Both the position numbers and the translations under genes were made by a program. From assembly GCA_963799815.1 (NCBI GenBank), contig CAWCYG010000006.1, positions 434,001 to 498,000 of the forward strand: a stretch of 64,000 nt of DNA. Direction: 5' to 3'. This DNA is from JBDTSW01 sp963799815 (GTDB lineage Bacteria; Actinomycetota; Thermoleophilia; Solirubrobacterales; 70-9). Under the pieces are notes generated by a model. It saw nothing but the letters and a program-made list of their open reading frames with translations, had not been told where the DNA came from and made no database searches. Of the stretch, positions 33,212 through 41,624 are shown one piece after another. Every line of letters begins with the position of its first letter. Position 1 is the first letter of the stretch.

Positions 33212-34231
33212 CTACGGACTGGCCTCGGTCGGACTGGGCCCCAACGCTCGGCCGTACTGGCGCTCGTAGTACTCGCGGTACTCGCCCGAGCGAACCGGCT
33301 CCCACCACGCCTGATTGCGCCGGTACCACTCGACCGTGCGAGCGAGGCCTTCGTCGAATGAAAGCTGAGCCTCCCAGCCCAGCTCTGCCTGCGTCCGCTC
33401 CGACGAGAGCGAGTAGCGGCGATCGTGCCCCAGCCGGTCGGTGACGTGCTCGATCAGCGACTCGTTACGACCGGTCAGCTGCAGGATCTTGCGGACGACG
33501 TCGATGTTCGGGAGCTCGTCGGGGCCTCCCACGTTGTAGACCCGACCCGGCTCGCCGAGCTCGAGCGCCAGGTCGATCGCCGCGGCGAAGTCCTCGGCGA
33601 AGAGCCAGTTGCGGACCTGCATCCCGTCGCCGTATACGGGCAGCGGATCGCCCGCGAGCGCGTTCAGGACGCACAGGGGGATCAGCTTCTCGGGGTGCTG
33701 GCGGGGCCCGTAGTTGTTCGAGGCCCGGACGACGAGCGCGTCCTGGCCGTAGGTCCGATGGAAGGCGCCAACGATGAGATCGCCGCCTGCCTTGGAGGCG
33801 GAGTAGGGAGATGAGGGATCGAGCGGCGAGCTCTCCGTGAACGACCCCGACTCGATCGAGCCGTAAACCTCGTCGGTCGAGACCTGGAGGTGCCGCACCC
33901 CGGCTGCGCGGGCCGCCTCGAGCAGTACGAACGTGCCGAACACGTCTGTCTGTATGAACTCGCCGGGGGTCTCGATCGAGCGGTCGACGTGGGTCTCCGC
34001 GGCGAAGTTGACGATCGCGTCGCAGCCCTCGAGCGCTGCCGTCACCATGTGAGCGTCGGCGATGTCCCCCTCGATCAGCTCGACTCGTTCGAGCCCCTCC
34101 AGGTTCTCGCGGCGCCCCGCATAGGTGAGCTTGTCGAGGACGCGGACCGACCCGCCGGGATCGGCCTCGAGGCGCGTGCGCACGTAGGCGGAGCCGATGA
34201 AGCCGGCACCCCCTGGGACCAGCACCTTCAC
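33212..34231 (-). CDS. rmlB: dTDP-glucose 4,6-dehydratase
   Basis: A 339-residue extended SDR that converts dTDP-glucose to the 4-keto-6-deoxy sugar, the second step of dTDP-L-rhamnose synthesis. GGAGFIGSAYV is the NAD-binding loop, FAAETHVDRSI is typical of RmlB, VSTDEVYGSI contains the Thr-Asp-Glu active site and YSASKAGGD the YxxxK pair. RASNNYGPRQHPEKLIP is a diagnostic segment. The GTG at 34231 overlaps the rmlD stop (GTGA), so the two are coupled. Rhamnose supply for cell-wall polymers is the expected role. Confidence 0.95.
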   Translation of the reverse strand: MKVLVPGGAGFIGSAYVRTRLEADPGGSVRVLDKLTYAGRRENLEGLERVELIEGDIADAHMVTAALEGCDAIVNFAAETHVDRSIETPGEFIQTDVFGTFVLLEAARAAGVRHLQVSTDEVYGSIESGSFTESSPLDPSSPYSASKAGGDLIVGAFHRTYGQDALVVRASNNYGPRQHPEKLIPLCVLNALAGDPLPVYGDGMQVRNWLFAEDFAAAIDLALELGEPGRVYNVGGPDELPNIDVVRKILQLTGRNESLIEHVTDRLGHDRRYSLSSERTQAELGWEAQLSFDEGLARTVEWYRRNQAWWEPVRSGEYREYYERQYGRALGPSPTEASP

Positions 34232-35103
34232 GCCGGGCCTCCCGCGGCCGTCGCCACCCGCTCGCGCTCGATCAGGTACTCGGCCAGCGCCGCTCGCCAG
34301 TCCGGCAGCTCCGGGGTGGCGGTATTTCGGCTCGCCAGCACCGAGTAGGCGGGGCGAGGCGCCGGGCGACCCAGCATCTGCGTCCGAGCCGCCATCACGC
34401 GCGTCTCCGAGCCCACCTGATCGAAGATCTCCTGCGCGAACTCAAACCACGAGCACGAGCCACGACCGGTGACGTGGTGTACGCCGTAGTCCTCGGACTC
34501 CACCAGCGTGGCGATCGCATCGGCGAGATGGCGGGTGTACGTCGGCGAGCCCACCTGGTCGCAGACGACCAGTACCTCAGGCTGTTCGCCGGCGAGGCGC
34601 AGCATGGTCTCGATGAAGTTCTTGCCGTGGACGCCGAAGAGCCAGGAGGTCCGCACGATCAGGTGCCGGGAGTTGGCCACAGCGACTGAGGTCTCGCCCG
34701 CGTGCTTGGAGCGGCCGTAGGCCGAGAGCGGATGCGGCATGTCGGTCTCCTCATAGGGGGAGCCCTTGTTGCCATCGAAGACGTAGTCGGTCGACGGGAG
34801 CACGATCTTCGCGCCCACGGTGCCCGCCGCCACGGCCACGAGGCCCGCGGCCGTGTCGTTCACCTCCATCGCCCGCCGTTCGTTCGACTCGGCGCCATCG
34901 ACGTCCGTGTACGCGGCGCAGTTGACCAGCACGTCCGGGGCAATGGAGGCCACGGCCGCGTCGACCTGAGGCCCGTTGGTGATATCGAGATCCTCGCGCC
35001 CAAGCGCGATCGTCTCGTGACCACGAGCCGTAAGGGCATCGACGACGTCGTGGCCAAGCATGCCGGCGGCGCCGGTGACCATGACCTTCATCGCTTCGCT
35101 CAC
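34228..35103 (-). CDS. rmlD: dTDP-4-dehydrorhamnose reductase
   Basis: A 291-residue SDR that makes dTDP-L-rhamnose in the last step of the pathway. VTGAAGMLGHDVVDAL binds NADPH, NCAAYTDVDGAES is the family hallmark, and STDYVFDGNKGSPY with YGRSKHAGE carries the catalytic Thr and YxxxK. RTSWLFG follows. It overlaps rmlB by 4 bp and its start lies 4 bp inside the end of rmlA, so rmlA-D-B are translated as a coupled set. rmlC (the epimerase) is not in this window. Confidence 0.95.
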   Translation of the reverse strand: MSEAMKVMVTGAAGMLGHDVVDALTARGHETIALGREDLDITNGPQVDAAVASIAPDVLVNCAAYTDVDGAESNERRAMEVNDTAAGLVAVAAGTVGAKIVLPSTDYVFDGNKGSPYEETDMPHPLSAYGRSKHAGETSVAVANSRHLIVRTSWLFGVHGKNFIETMLRLAGEQPEVLVVCDQVGSPTYTRHLADAIATLVESEDYGVHHVTGRGSCSWFEFAQEIFDQVGSETRVMAARTQMLGRPAPRPAYSVLASRNTATPELPDWRAALAEYLIERERVATAAGGPA

Positions 35104-36164
35104 GGGATCTCGATCTCCGAGCGGTCACCCACGATCATCCGCAGCGTTCGGGGCAACCCAGCGGAGCCTGCCAGGCGAACGTCGCGGCCCAGAAGGCTCG
35201 CCTCCATTCGGGCATTCAGGTCCGTAACGCTCGCGCCCGCGAGCAGGATCGAGTGCTCGACCTCGCAGCCCGAGACGGTCACCTCGCGATCGAGGGACGT
35301 GTACGGGCCGATGTAGGCATCGGTGATGGCGGCACCCGGCCCGATGATGGCGGGCCCTCGAACCACCGAGCGCTCGATTCGAGCTTCCCTCTCCACGACA
35401 ACCCGGCCCTCCACCTTGCTCTCGATGATCTCACCCTCGATGCGCCGCTCGATGTCCTCGAGCACGAGCCGGTTTGCCTCGAGCATGTCCGCCAGCTGCC
35501 CGGTGTCTTTCCACCAGCCCCGCACCGTGTGGCTCTCCACGCGGCGGCCGTCGTCGATCAGCGTCTGAATCGCGTCCGTTATCTCCAGCTCACCCCGGCC
35601 CGAGGGCTCAATCCGCCTCGCCGCCTCGAAGATCTGGGGGCCGAACATGTACACGCCCACGAGCGCCATGTCCGAGGGCGGGTCCTTCGGCTTCTCCACG
35701 AGCCTCGCCACTCGGTCGCCATCGAGCTCGGCGACCCCGTAGTGCCAGGGATCGGGAACCTTCGTCAGCAGAATCAGCGCCTCGGGTCCCGAGTTGCGAA
35801 ACCGCTCGACGAGCTCGGTGATCCCGTCGCGCAGGAGGTTGTCGCCCAGGTACATCACGAATGGGCTGTCGCCGAGGAAGTCCTCCGCGGTCAGGACCGC
35901 GTGAGCGAGTCCGCGCGGGGCGTCCTGCTGGATGAACGTCACCCGAGCGCCCAGGGCAGAGCCGTCGCCGACGGCCTCGCGGATCTCCCCGCCCGTCTCG
36001 GGGGCGATGATGATCCCGATCTCGGCGATGCCGGCGGCCACCAGCGCCTCGATCCCGTAGAAGAGAACCGGCTTGTTGGCGACCGGCACGAGCTGCTTCG
36101 CCGAGGTGTGGGTGATCGGACGCAGGCGGGTGCCCGCGCCGCCGGAGAGGATCAGGCCGCGCAT
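35100..36164 (-). CDS. rmlA: Glucose-1-phosphate thymidylyltransferase, long form
   Basis: A 354-residue nucleotidyltransferase that starts dTDP-rhamnose synthesis. LILSGGAGTRLRPITHTSAKQL-type signature (GGAGTRLRPIT) is at residues 8-18, with YLGDNLL and VEKPKDPPSD downstream. After residue 245 comes a left-handed beta-helix-like tail (EGRVVVEREARIERSVVRGP), so this is the long RmlA form (RffH/StrD-like with hexapeptide repeats) rather than the 290-residue form. ATG 36164 is chosen by the normal N-terminus; no Shine-Dalgarno precedes it, so a leaderless mRNA is likely. It heads the rmlA-D-B run. Confidence 0.93.
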   Translation of the reverse strand: MRGLILSGGAGTRLRPITHTSAKQLVPVANKPVLFYGIEALVAAGIAEIGIIIAPETGGEIREAVGDGSALGARVTFIQQDAPRGLAHAVLTAEDFLGDSPFVMYLGDNLLRDGITELVERFRNSGPEALILLTKVPDPWHYGVAELDGDRVARLVEKPKDPPSDMALVGVYMFGPQIFEAARRIEPSGRGELEITDAIQTLIDDGRRVESHTVRGWWKDTGQLADMLEANRLVLEDIERRIEGEIIESKVEGRVVVEREARIERSVVRGPAIIGPGAAITDAYIGPYTSLDREVTVSGCEVEHSILLAGASVTDLNARMEASLLGRDVRLAGSAGLPRTLRMIVGDRSEIEIP

Positions 36165-36365
36165 AGCGGGGAGATTAGGAGGAAAGACCCGGCGAGCCCG
36201 GTTCGTGGAGCCGAGTGTTACGAATCGGCCACGCCCAGGCGAACGCTTGGTGGCGTCCACGGCGGCACCGGCCCTGAATTGAGGTAGTCCATCCATCGGA
36301 TGAGGTATTCAGGCACGTTTCCGATTGGCGCATCCTGCGTGGGGGCACGATAGAACTAGACATGT

Positions 36366-36383
36366 ATCCATCGATCGATGGAT
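36366..36383. promoter_or_regulatory. 18-bp perfect palindrome before a sigma factor gene
   Basis: ATCCATCGATCGATGGAT reads the same on both strands and lies 27 bp before the GTG of the sigma factor gene. A related imperfect site, CATCC-ATC-GGATG, sits at 36290-36302. Likely an operator in the divergent rmlA/sigma gap; the regulator is unknown. Confidence 0.55.
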
Positions 36384-36410
36384 CCACGACAGCCAATGGA
36401 GTGAGCGCTC

Positions 36411-37013
36411 GTGAGGGATGCCGACCCGATCGCAAGGACAGCCGAGCCGTATGCCGACTCCGAGTACGGCGTGCTGATGGAACGCCGTGCGATCGCGCGG
36501 GCGAAGGAGGGCGAGCCGGACGCCATCCACTTCCTCTACGCCCGGTTCTCGGACCGGGTCTTCGCGTACGTGCGGTCCATCGTCCGCGACCATCACGAGG
36601 CGGAGGACATCACCCAGAACGTGTTCGCCCGGCTGCCCGCGGCGATCCGGCACTACGAGGAGCAGGACGTCGCCTTCGTCGCCTGGATCTTCAGGGTGGC
36701 CCGAAATGCAACCCTCGATCACCTGCGCGCTCGTCGCCACGTTCCGGTCGAGGACATTCCGCACGGCGACCGAAGCGAGGAGCAGGTGGAACGCGAGCGC
36801 CTGCAGGCGCTGCGTGATGCCCTGGGTCAGCTCCCGGAGGACCAGCGCGAGGTCCTGGTTCTGCGCCACGTCATCGGCCTCTCGCCCCCCGAGATCGCCG
36901 CGCGGCTCGGCAAGACCGAGGGCGCGGTGCACGGCCTGCACCACCGGGGGCGCGCGGCTCTTCAGGTGAGCCTGCGCGAGCTCGAATCCGCACCCGTGAC
37001 GATTGGCGTCTGA
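36411..37013 (+). CDS. Sigma-70 family (ECF-like) RNA polymerase sigma factor
   Basis: A 200-residue sigma factor with region 2 (DAIHFLYARFSDRVFAYVRS; HEAEDITQNVFARLP; VAFVAWIFRVARNATLDHLR) and region 4 (QLPEDQREVLVLRHVIGLS followed by PPEIAARLGKTEGAVHGLHHRG). Helix 4 reads EGAVHGLHHRGRAAL, slightly unlike common ECF groups. The GTG at 36411 is preferred because the N-terminal 25 residues fit the ECF pattern. An 18-bp palindrome lies just upstream. The convergent neighbour encodes a membrane protein, 7 bp away, which might be functionally linked although it is on the other strand. Confidence 0.88.
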   Translation: MRDADPIARTAEPYADSEYGVLMERRAIARAKEGEPDAIHFLYARFSDRVFAYVRSIVRDHHEAEDITQNVFARLPAAIRHYEEQDVAFVAWIFRVARNATLDHLRARRHVPVEDIPHGDRSEEQVERERLQALRDALGQLPEDQREVLVLRHVIGLSPPEIAARLGKTEGAVHGLHHRGRAALQVSLRELESAPVTIGV

Positions 37014-37020
37014 GCCGCCG

Positions 37021-37944
37021 CTAGGAAACCCCGAGTGGGTCGTCGACCGGCCCGGTCTCCCTCTCCTCGATGCCATCCTCCTCATCCTCAGGCGGAGGCG
37101 GGTCGGGCTCCGCCGGGACTGCCGGCTCGGCGGGAGCCTCGGGTACGACCTCGGGGGCGGGCGGGACGATCGCCACGGGCGGCACCTCGGTGGTGGTGGG
37201 CTCCTCAGCGAAGGATCCCAGGCGCTCGTCCTTCCCCCGATCGGGGCGCGGGCGCTTCCCGCCCGGGACCGCGGCCTGGGTGCCGATGGCACGCTCGACC
37301 TCCGCCCCTGGCGCCGAGGCATGGTGTCGGCGTCGCGGGTCCTTGAGGACGACCGGCGGAGGCGGCCCCTGCGGCTGGTTGGGAAGCTCGATTCCAACCC
37401 GCTCGAAGGCGGAGCCGACGGGGGCGGGCAAAGACACACCGGCGGCCGCCAGGGTGACCGGGACCAGGAGGATGCCGGCGAAGATCAACCCGATCGCGGC
37501 GAGCCTGCGCCCGCCTTCACCGGCGGGGGCGCCAGCCGGTGGCGGCTCGCGTTGAAGCTCAACCTGTGGGGACGGCTGGATCCACTCCTGCTCCCGGGCC
37601 GCGTGCGAGATGGTTGCGTGCTCGACGAGCCGCTCGAGGTCAAAGCCGAGGCTGGCCCGGTCGAGGCTCGCCCAGGTAGCACTGGGAAGCGTGATCCGCA
37701 GCTTGCGGGTCTCGCCCTCTGAGTGCTTGAAGCGGGGCGGCTGCAGGGAGAGCGCGTCGCTGCCATGGCGATCCGCATATGCGAGGCAGCACTGGCCGAT
37801 CCATTCTTCGAGGTCGACGCCCTGACGCGTGGCGAGCGCCTCGGCGGACTGCCAGCCGAAAGCGTCGAACCGGAGGCGCACGGTCCGCTGCTCGTGATCA
37901 GCAATGCTGGGATGGGGCCCCAGCCTGGGGGTCTTGCGTGGCAC
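37021..37944 (-). CDS. Single-pass membrane protein with two N-terminal repeat modules
   Basis: Not assigned to a family. In the 307-residue protein, two similar ~38-residue modules occupy residues 20-57 and 79-116: RTVRLRFDAFGWQSAEALAT and RKLRITLPSATWASLDRASL each form a strand, then a helix ending near DLEEWI or DLERLV. The shape recalls ribbon-helix-helix DNA-binding units. A membrane helix follows at about 147-168 (LAAIGLIFAGILLVPVTLAA). The rest (about 185-307) is a Pro/Glu-rich, probably disordered tail. The N-terminus is predicted cytoplasmic. It sits back to back with a sigma factor gene; a regulatory role is a guess. Confidence 0.65.
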   Translation of the reverse strand: MPRKTPRLGPHPSIADHEQRTVRLRFDAFGWQSAEALATRQGVDLEEWIGQCCLAYADRHGSDALSLQPPRFKHSEGETRKLRITLPSATWASLDRASLGFDLERLVEHATISHAAREQEWIQPSPQVELQREPPPAGAPAGEGGRRLAAIGLIFAGILLVPVTLAAAGVSLPAPVGSAFERVGIELPNQPQGPPPPVVLKDPRRRHHASAPGAEVERAIGTQAAVPGGKRPRPDRGKDERLGSFAEEPTTTEVPPVAIVPPAPEVVPEAPAEPAVPAEPDPPPPEDEEDGIEERETGPVDDPLGVS

Positions 37945-38007
37945 GGTTACGTCCTTGATTTGCCGGCGGGGGCCGGAATGATCCTAAATCGCCGCGCCGA
38001 GGGTACT

Positions 38008-38475
38008 TCAGTACGTCCCGCCGAGCTTGCGATGGTCCCAGCTCGCAATCCGAACGGGCTCGAACTCGATCGCCACGCGCTTGGGAGCCTGCGCCTCGAG
38101 TGCTGCGGCCGCGTCCCCTTCGACTGAATCGATTCCTTCCGCGTAGCGAACCGTGAGCTCCTTCGCGAAGGCGACGACCGTGTCGTGATCGCGGTGCAGA
38201 TGCGCCCGAGCCTCGATCTGGACGCCCCGAAGCTCCGCGTAGTCCACGCCGGTCTCCACCAGCAACGTCGCGCGGGAGTCCCGCTCGAGGTTGCGCACCT
38301 TCTGCGATTTCGCGTAGGTCCAGCTCCAGATCCGCCCATCCCGGGGCACATACCAGAGCGGCATCACGTGCGGCCATCCCCGCGGCCCCAGCGACGAGAC
38401 CACGACCACGCGCTCCGATTCGAGCAGCTCTGCCTGCTCGAGATCAGTGAGCTTGATCTGATCGCGCTTACTCAT
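38008..38475 (-). CDS. PPOX-class (pyridoxamine-phosphate-oxidase-like) FMN/F420 protein
   Basis: A 155-residue split-barrel flavoprotein. The N-terminal LESERVVVVSSLGPRGWPHVMPLWYV is the typical first strands, followed by KSQKVRNLERDSRATLLVE, the cofactor-phosphate-binding segment seen in actinobacterial F420- or FMN-dependent PPOX proteins. The C-terminal RVAIEFEPVRIASWDHRKL motif (RIxSWDxxKLGG) is common in this group. It overlaps the end of the acylase gene by 8 bp on the same strand, so translational coupling is likely. The choice between F420 and FMN is not resolved by the sequence alone. Confidence 0.87.
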   Translation of the reverse strand: MSKRDQIKLTDLEQAELLESERVVVVSSLGPRGWPHVMPLWYVPRDGRIWSWTYAKSQKVRNLERDSRATLLVETGVDYAELRGVQIEARAHLHRDHDTVVAFAKELTVRYAEGIDSVEGDAAAALEAQAPKRVAIEFEPVRIASWDHRKLGGTY

Positions 38476-40852
38476 CCGAGGAGAGCTTTAGCAGCGTCCA
38501 TGGGCCCTCGCCCACCATCGCCTGCGTCTCGCCCGCGACCCACCGGGCTTGCAGGTCGTCGTAGTGAGGGCTTCCGGGCTGTCCCGACTGCCCGGTGAAC
38601 TGCTGCCAGCGTGAGCGCTCAGGAGCCCGAGGGTCCGCGACCACGCGCCAGCACGGCGCCCAGATCGCGGCGAAGGGGTCGTTGGGATCCCAGCCGACCT
38701 GGGCCACGGTTTCCTGCGCGCCCCCGACCTCGAGCGTGCGATTGAAGATCTTGCCGAGCAGCGGGTTCGCCGAGCCGAGTGCGTGCGGGAAGACGAGCGG
38801 GTGCACCTTGCCCCATCGCCAGCCGTCCGGGTCGGACCCGAAGCGGTCGCTCAGGTCGTCGATCGCCCCGCGCAGCGAGTCCAACGCGAGGTCATCCCAC
38901 TCGCAGCCGATCAGCTTGCGGTCTGCCTCCTCCCAGAGGGCGAGCAGGTGGGACTGCCAGCGCCAAGGTGAGGTCACGTGAGCCATGAAGCCGTTGTCGG
39001 CGCGATCGAGCCAGCGCTCGGCGAGATCGCGATCGCCGATCGCTGCGCGAGCGACCTCCCGGGCGAACCTCAAGGTGAACGCCTGGTAGATGGTCGCTCC
39101 GATCGCGTTGGGGGTCATTCGTCCATCCCAGCTCCGAAGCCGCTCGATGGCCGCTGTCTCGCGCTGGTCGCGCGCCCGGAGCCGGGAGAGGCGATGCACC
39201 GTCTCGACGCCAGGGATCGAATGCATGTCCATCTGCATCTCAGCGAATCCGCTCAGGTCGTGGTCATCGCGCGCGCCCAGCAACTCGGCGATGCGCCTTG
39301 CCCTGTAGCCGTCCAGGTAGTCGCTGGAGATGTGGTGCGGGAAGTCGGCCGGTGTGATCCGGTTGTTGGCGGTGATCACGAACCCCTCGTCGGGATCGGT
39401 CAGCTCGGGCTGCTCGGAATAGGGCACCCACCCATCCCACTCGTACTCGCCGGTCCAGCCGGGCTTCGGCAGGTCCGGACACCCTCCGTGACGAACCGGC
39501 AAGCGCCCCATCGTCTTGTACCCGATCGATCCGCCACGGTCCGCCCACACGAGGTTTGAAACCGGCATCGCCTGCTCGCCCAGAAGCTCCACCAGCTGAG
39601 CCCCGTCGGTGGGCTCAAGCGTCTCGAAGCTGGCGCGGCTAACGCCGGGGAAGTGAAGCGCGGCCCAGCTCAGCGCCAGCGGCTCGTACTCGTCGGCGCC
39701 AAGGACCCGGTTGACGATCGGACCGTGATGAGTCTGGAGCACCTCCAGGCGCTCGGGGTCGCGCCCCTTGACCTCGATCTCCTCCAGGCAGCCCGTGAGC
39801 GGGCGGCGCTCGCCCTCGAACTCGTAGGTTTCGCCTTCGATTCGCTCGACGAAGAGGTCGAGCGTGTCCGCCATCGCGTTGGTGAACGTCCAGACGACAT
39901 CATTGTTCTGGCCGAAGGTGATGCCCGGCAGACCGGGCAGGCAGGCGCCCCGGGCGAACCGCTCATCGAGGTAAAGCGCAGCCTGGTACGTGATCCCCGG
40001 CATGCTCGGCGGCAGGTGGGGGTCGCCTGCGATCAGGGGGCCGTCGGTGGCGGAATGACGGCTCGAGATCGCCCAGTTGTTGGAGCCCGTCGCCTCGGCC
40101 GCGAGCCCGAGCTGGGCTCGCAGCTTGCTCATCTGCTCCGCGATGGCGAGGCCGTCGCCACCGTGGGGATCGCCGGGGGTCAAGACGACGGGGTGGCCGA
40201 TTGGGTAGCCGGGATCAAGCCGACCGGCCAGCTCTGAGCCGAGCTCGCGCGCCATCTCAGCCCGCAGGAGCTCGCGCTCCCAGTTGGTCGAGAGCCCGAA
40301 GGCGAGGAGCTTCGAGACCGCGAGCGAATCGGCTGGCTCCCAGGGCCGCCACCTCATCCGCAGAAGCTGAAACTCGGCCGGCAGGGCGCGCGCGCTGGAG
40401 GCGGCGGCGTTGATTCCGGCGCTGTAGGCGGCGAGGCCCTCCGCGACCACCGGTGGAAGCCCGCTCAGCTCGCGCCGCGCGACACGGTGGAGCCCGAGCG
40501 TCCGCATGAGGCGGTCGACGCCGAGGCCGTCGGTCCCCGCGAACGCGGAGATGCGCCCGCAGGCGAACTCGCGGTAGATGTGAAGCTGCCAGAGGCGGTC
40601 CTGTCCCAGGCAGAACCCCTGGGCGAACCAGAGGTCGTCCCTCGCGGTGGCGCGGATGTGAGGCACGCCCCACCGGTCGCGATCGATCTCGACCGGACCC
40701 CGAAGCCCTGCCACACGGATTCGACCGTGGGTCTGAGGCAGCGGCCGCTCGAACAGGTGCCAGCGCAGCCCGATCGCAGCGAGAGCGGACAGGGAGGCGA
40801 AGCCGGCCCCAAACAGGCCAGCGCCCTTGAACACCTTGCTTCCCACCGCCAT
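38468..40852 (-). CDS. Penicillin-acylase-family N-terminal-nucleophile hydrolase
   Basis: A 794-residue Ntn hydrolase precursor, expected to self-cleave into alpha and beta chains and to hydrolyse amides such as acyl-homoserine lactones or beta-lactam side chains. The N-terminus has a hydrophobic anchor (about 10-29). WGVPHIRA and FCLGQDRLWQLHIYRE are alpha-chain landmarks. The autocleavage site is TGSNNWAISS with nucleophile Ser near residue 257, and GQNNDVVWTFTNAMAD follows. The C-terminal HPLVFPHALG and QVGWDPNDPF complete the beta chain. The anchor suggests action outside the membrane. The natural substrate is unknown. Confidence 0.9.
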   Translation of the reverse strand: MAVGSKVFKGAGLFGAGFASLSALAAIGLRWHLFERPLPQTHGRIRVAGLRGPVEIDRDRWGVPHIRATARDDLWFAQGFCLGQDRLWQLHIYREFACGRISAFAGTDGLGVDRLMRTLGLHRVARRELSGLPPVVAEGLAAYSAGINAAASSARALPAEFQLLRMRWRPWEPADSLAVSKLLAFGLSTNWERELLRAEMARELGSELAGRLDPGYPIGHPVVLTPGDPHGGDGLAIAEQMSKLRAQLGLAAEATGSNNWAISSRHSATDGPLIAGDPHLPPSMPGITYQAALYLDERFARGACLPGLPGITFGQNNDVVWTFTNAMADTLDLFVERIEGETYEFEGERRPLTGCLEEIEVKGRDPERLEVLQTHHGPIVNRVLGADEYEPLALSWAALHFPGVSRASFETLEPTDGAQLVELLGEQAMPVSNLVWADRGGSIGYKTMGRLPVRHGGCPDLPKPGWTGEYEWDGWVPYSEQPELTDPDEGFVITANNRITPADFPHHISSDYLDGYRARRIAELLGARDDHDLSGFAEMQMDMHSIPGVETVHRLSRLRARDQRETAAIERLRSWDGRMTPNAIGATIYQAFTLRFAREVARAAIGDRDLAERWLDRADNGFMAHVTSPWRWQSHLLALWEEADRKLIGCEWDDLALDSLRGAIDDLSDRFGSDPDGWRWGKVHPLVFPHALGSANPLLGKIFNRTLEVGGAQETVAQVGWDPNDPFAAIWAPCWRVVADPRAPERSRWQQFTGQSGQPGSPHYDDLQARWVAGETQAMVGEGPWTLLKLSSDE

Positions 40853-40866
40853 CCCCTCTGTGGATA

Positions 40867-41532
40867 TCAGGCGACGTCGCTCGGCGCGAAGCCTCCGGGC
40901 AGCGCTCCCTCCGCCTCGAGCTTCTCCAGATGCGCCAGCATCGCCATCGCGGCTGCCGGGCGCATCGGCTCCGGAACGTCACCCCAAGCCGCGTCGAGGA
41001 GCTCGTCGCGTTCGCGCTTGCCTACCCGGAGCGCAGCTTCGAGCGCCCGCTCTCGATCACGGCGATGATCGATGTACTCGTCGATCTTGGCGCTCGGGTC
41101 GGTGATCCACGGCCCGTGCCCCGGGCAGAGGAGGTCCGATCGGAGCTCGCGCACTCGCTCGAGGGAGCGCATGTAGTCGGCCAGCGACCCGCCGTGCGCC
41201 GCGGGGGGAACTATCGCCGAGCCCCAGCCAAGGATGAGGTCCCCGCAAAAGCAGACGTCCTCCCGGACGAAGGCGACGTGGTCGGCCGCATGACCGGGGG
41301 TGGGAATGGCTTCAAAGGGGGAAGCGGCAGCGGCGAGCACCGGGGCGCCGAGCCTTGGCGTCGCCGCCGTGTGATCGGCGTGCGAGTGCGTCAAGAGCAC
41401 GCCGCCGATCCCTCCGCGGTCGTTGGCTGCAGCGTGGATCGCTTCCAGGTGGGCATCGATGTCGGGGCCTGGATCGATCACGTAGGCGGGATCGGACCCG
41501 ACCACGTAGGTGTTGGTCCCCTCGAGCGTCAT
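40867..41532 (-). CDS. MBL-fold hydrolase (LACTB2/glyoxalase II-like)
   Basis: A metallo-beta-lactamase-fold hydrolase. THSHADHTAA is the HxHxDH metal motif, TPGHAADHVAF, FCGDLILGWGSA and LLCPGHGPWI give the remaining ligands, and the C-terminal helical region (ALRVGKRERDELLDAAWGDV) matches LACTB2-like proteins. Coding similarity clearly extends upstream of the first ATG: SDILRIVAPNPGP just before MTLEGTNTYVV is part of the family's N-terminus. No ATG, GTG or TTG exists in that stretch before the divergent gene; an ATT at 41610 is the only nearby candidate. The annotated start is therefore a minimum. Confidence 0.8.
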   Translation of the reverse strand: MTLEGTNTYVVGSDPAYVIDPGPDIDAHLEAIHAAANDRGGIGGVLLTHSHADHTAATPRLGAPVLAAAASPFEAIPTPGHAADHVAFVREDVCFCGDLILGWGSAIVPPAAHGGSLADYMRSLERVRELRSDLLCPGHGPWITDPSAKIDEYIDHRRDRERALEAALRVGKRERDELLDAAWGDVPEPMRPAAAMAMLAHLEKLEAEGALPGGFAPSDVA

Positions 41533-41624
41533 CGGCCCCGGGTTGGGGGCGACGATGCGAAGGATGTCACTGCGGCCTGGGGCCGAGTCGATCGACGTGA
41601 TCGCCGCAATATAGGCTCGACCCC

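Noticed and set aside
33212..36164. Absence of rmlC taken as a broken rhamnose pathway
   Set aside because: The gene is often located elsewhere; the three genes present are intact, so no conclusion can be drawn from this window.
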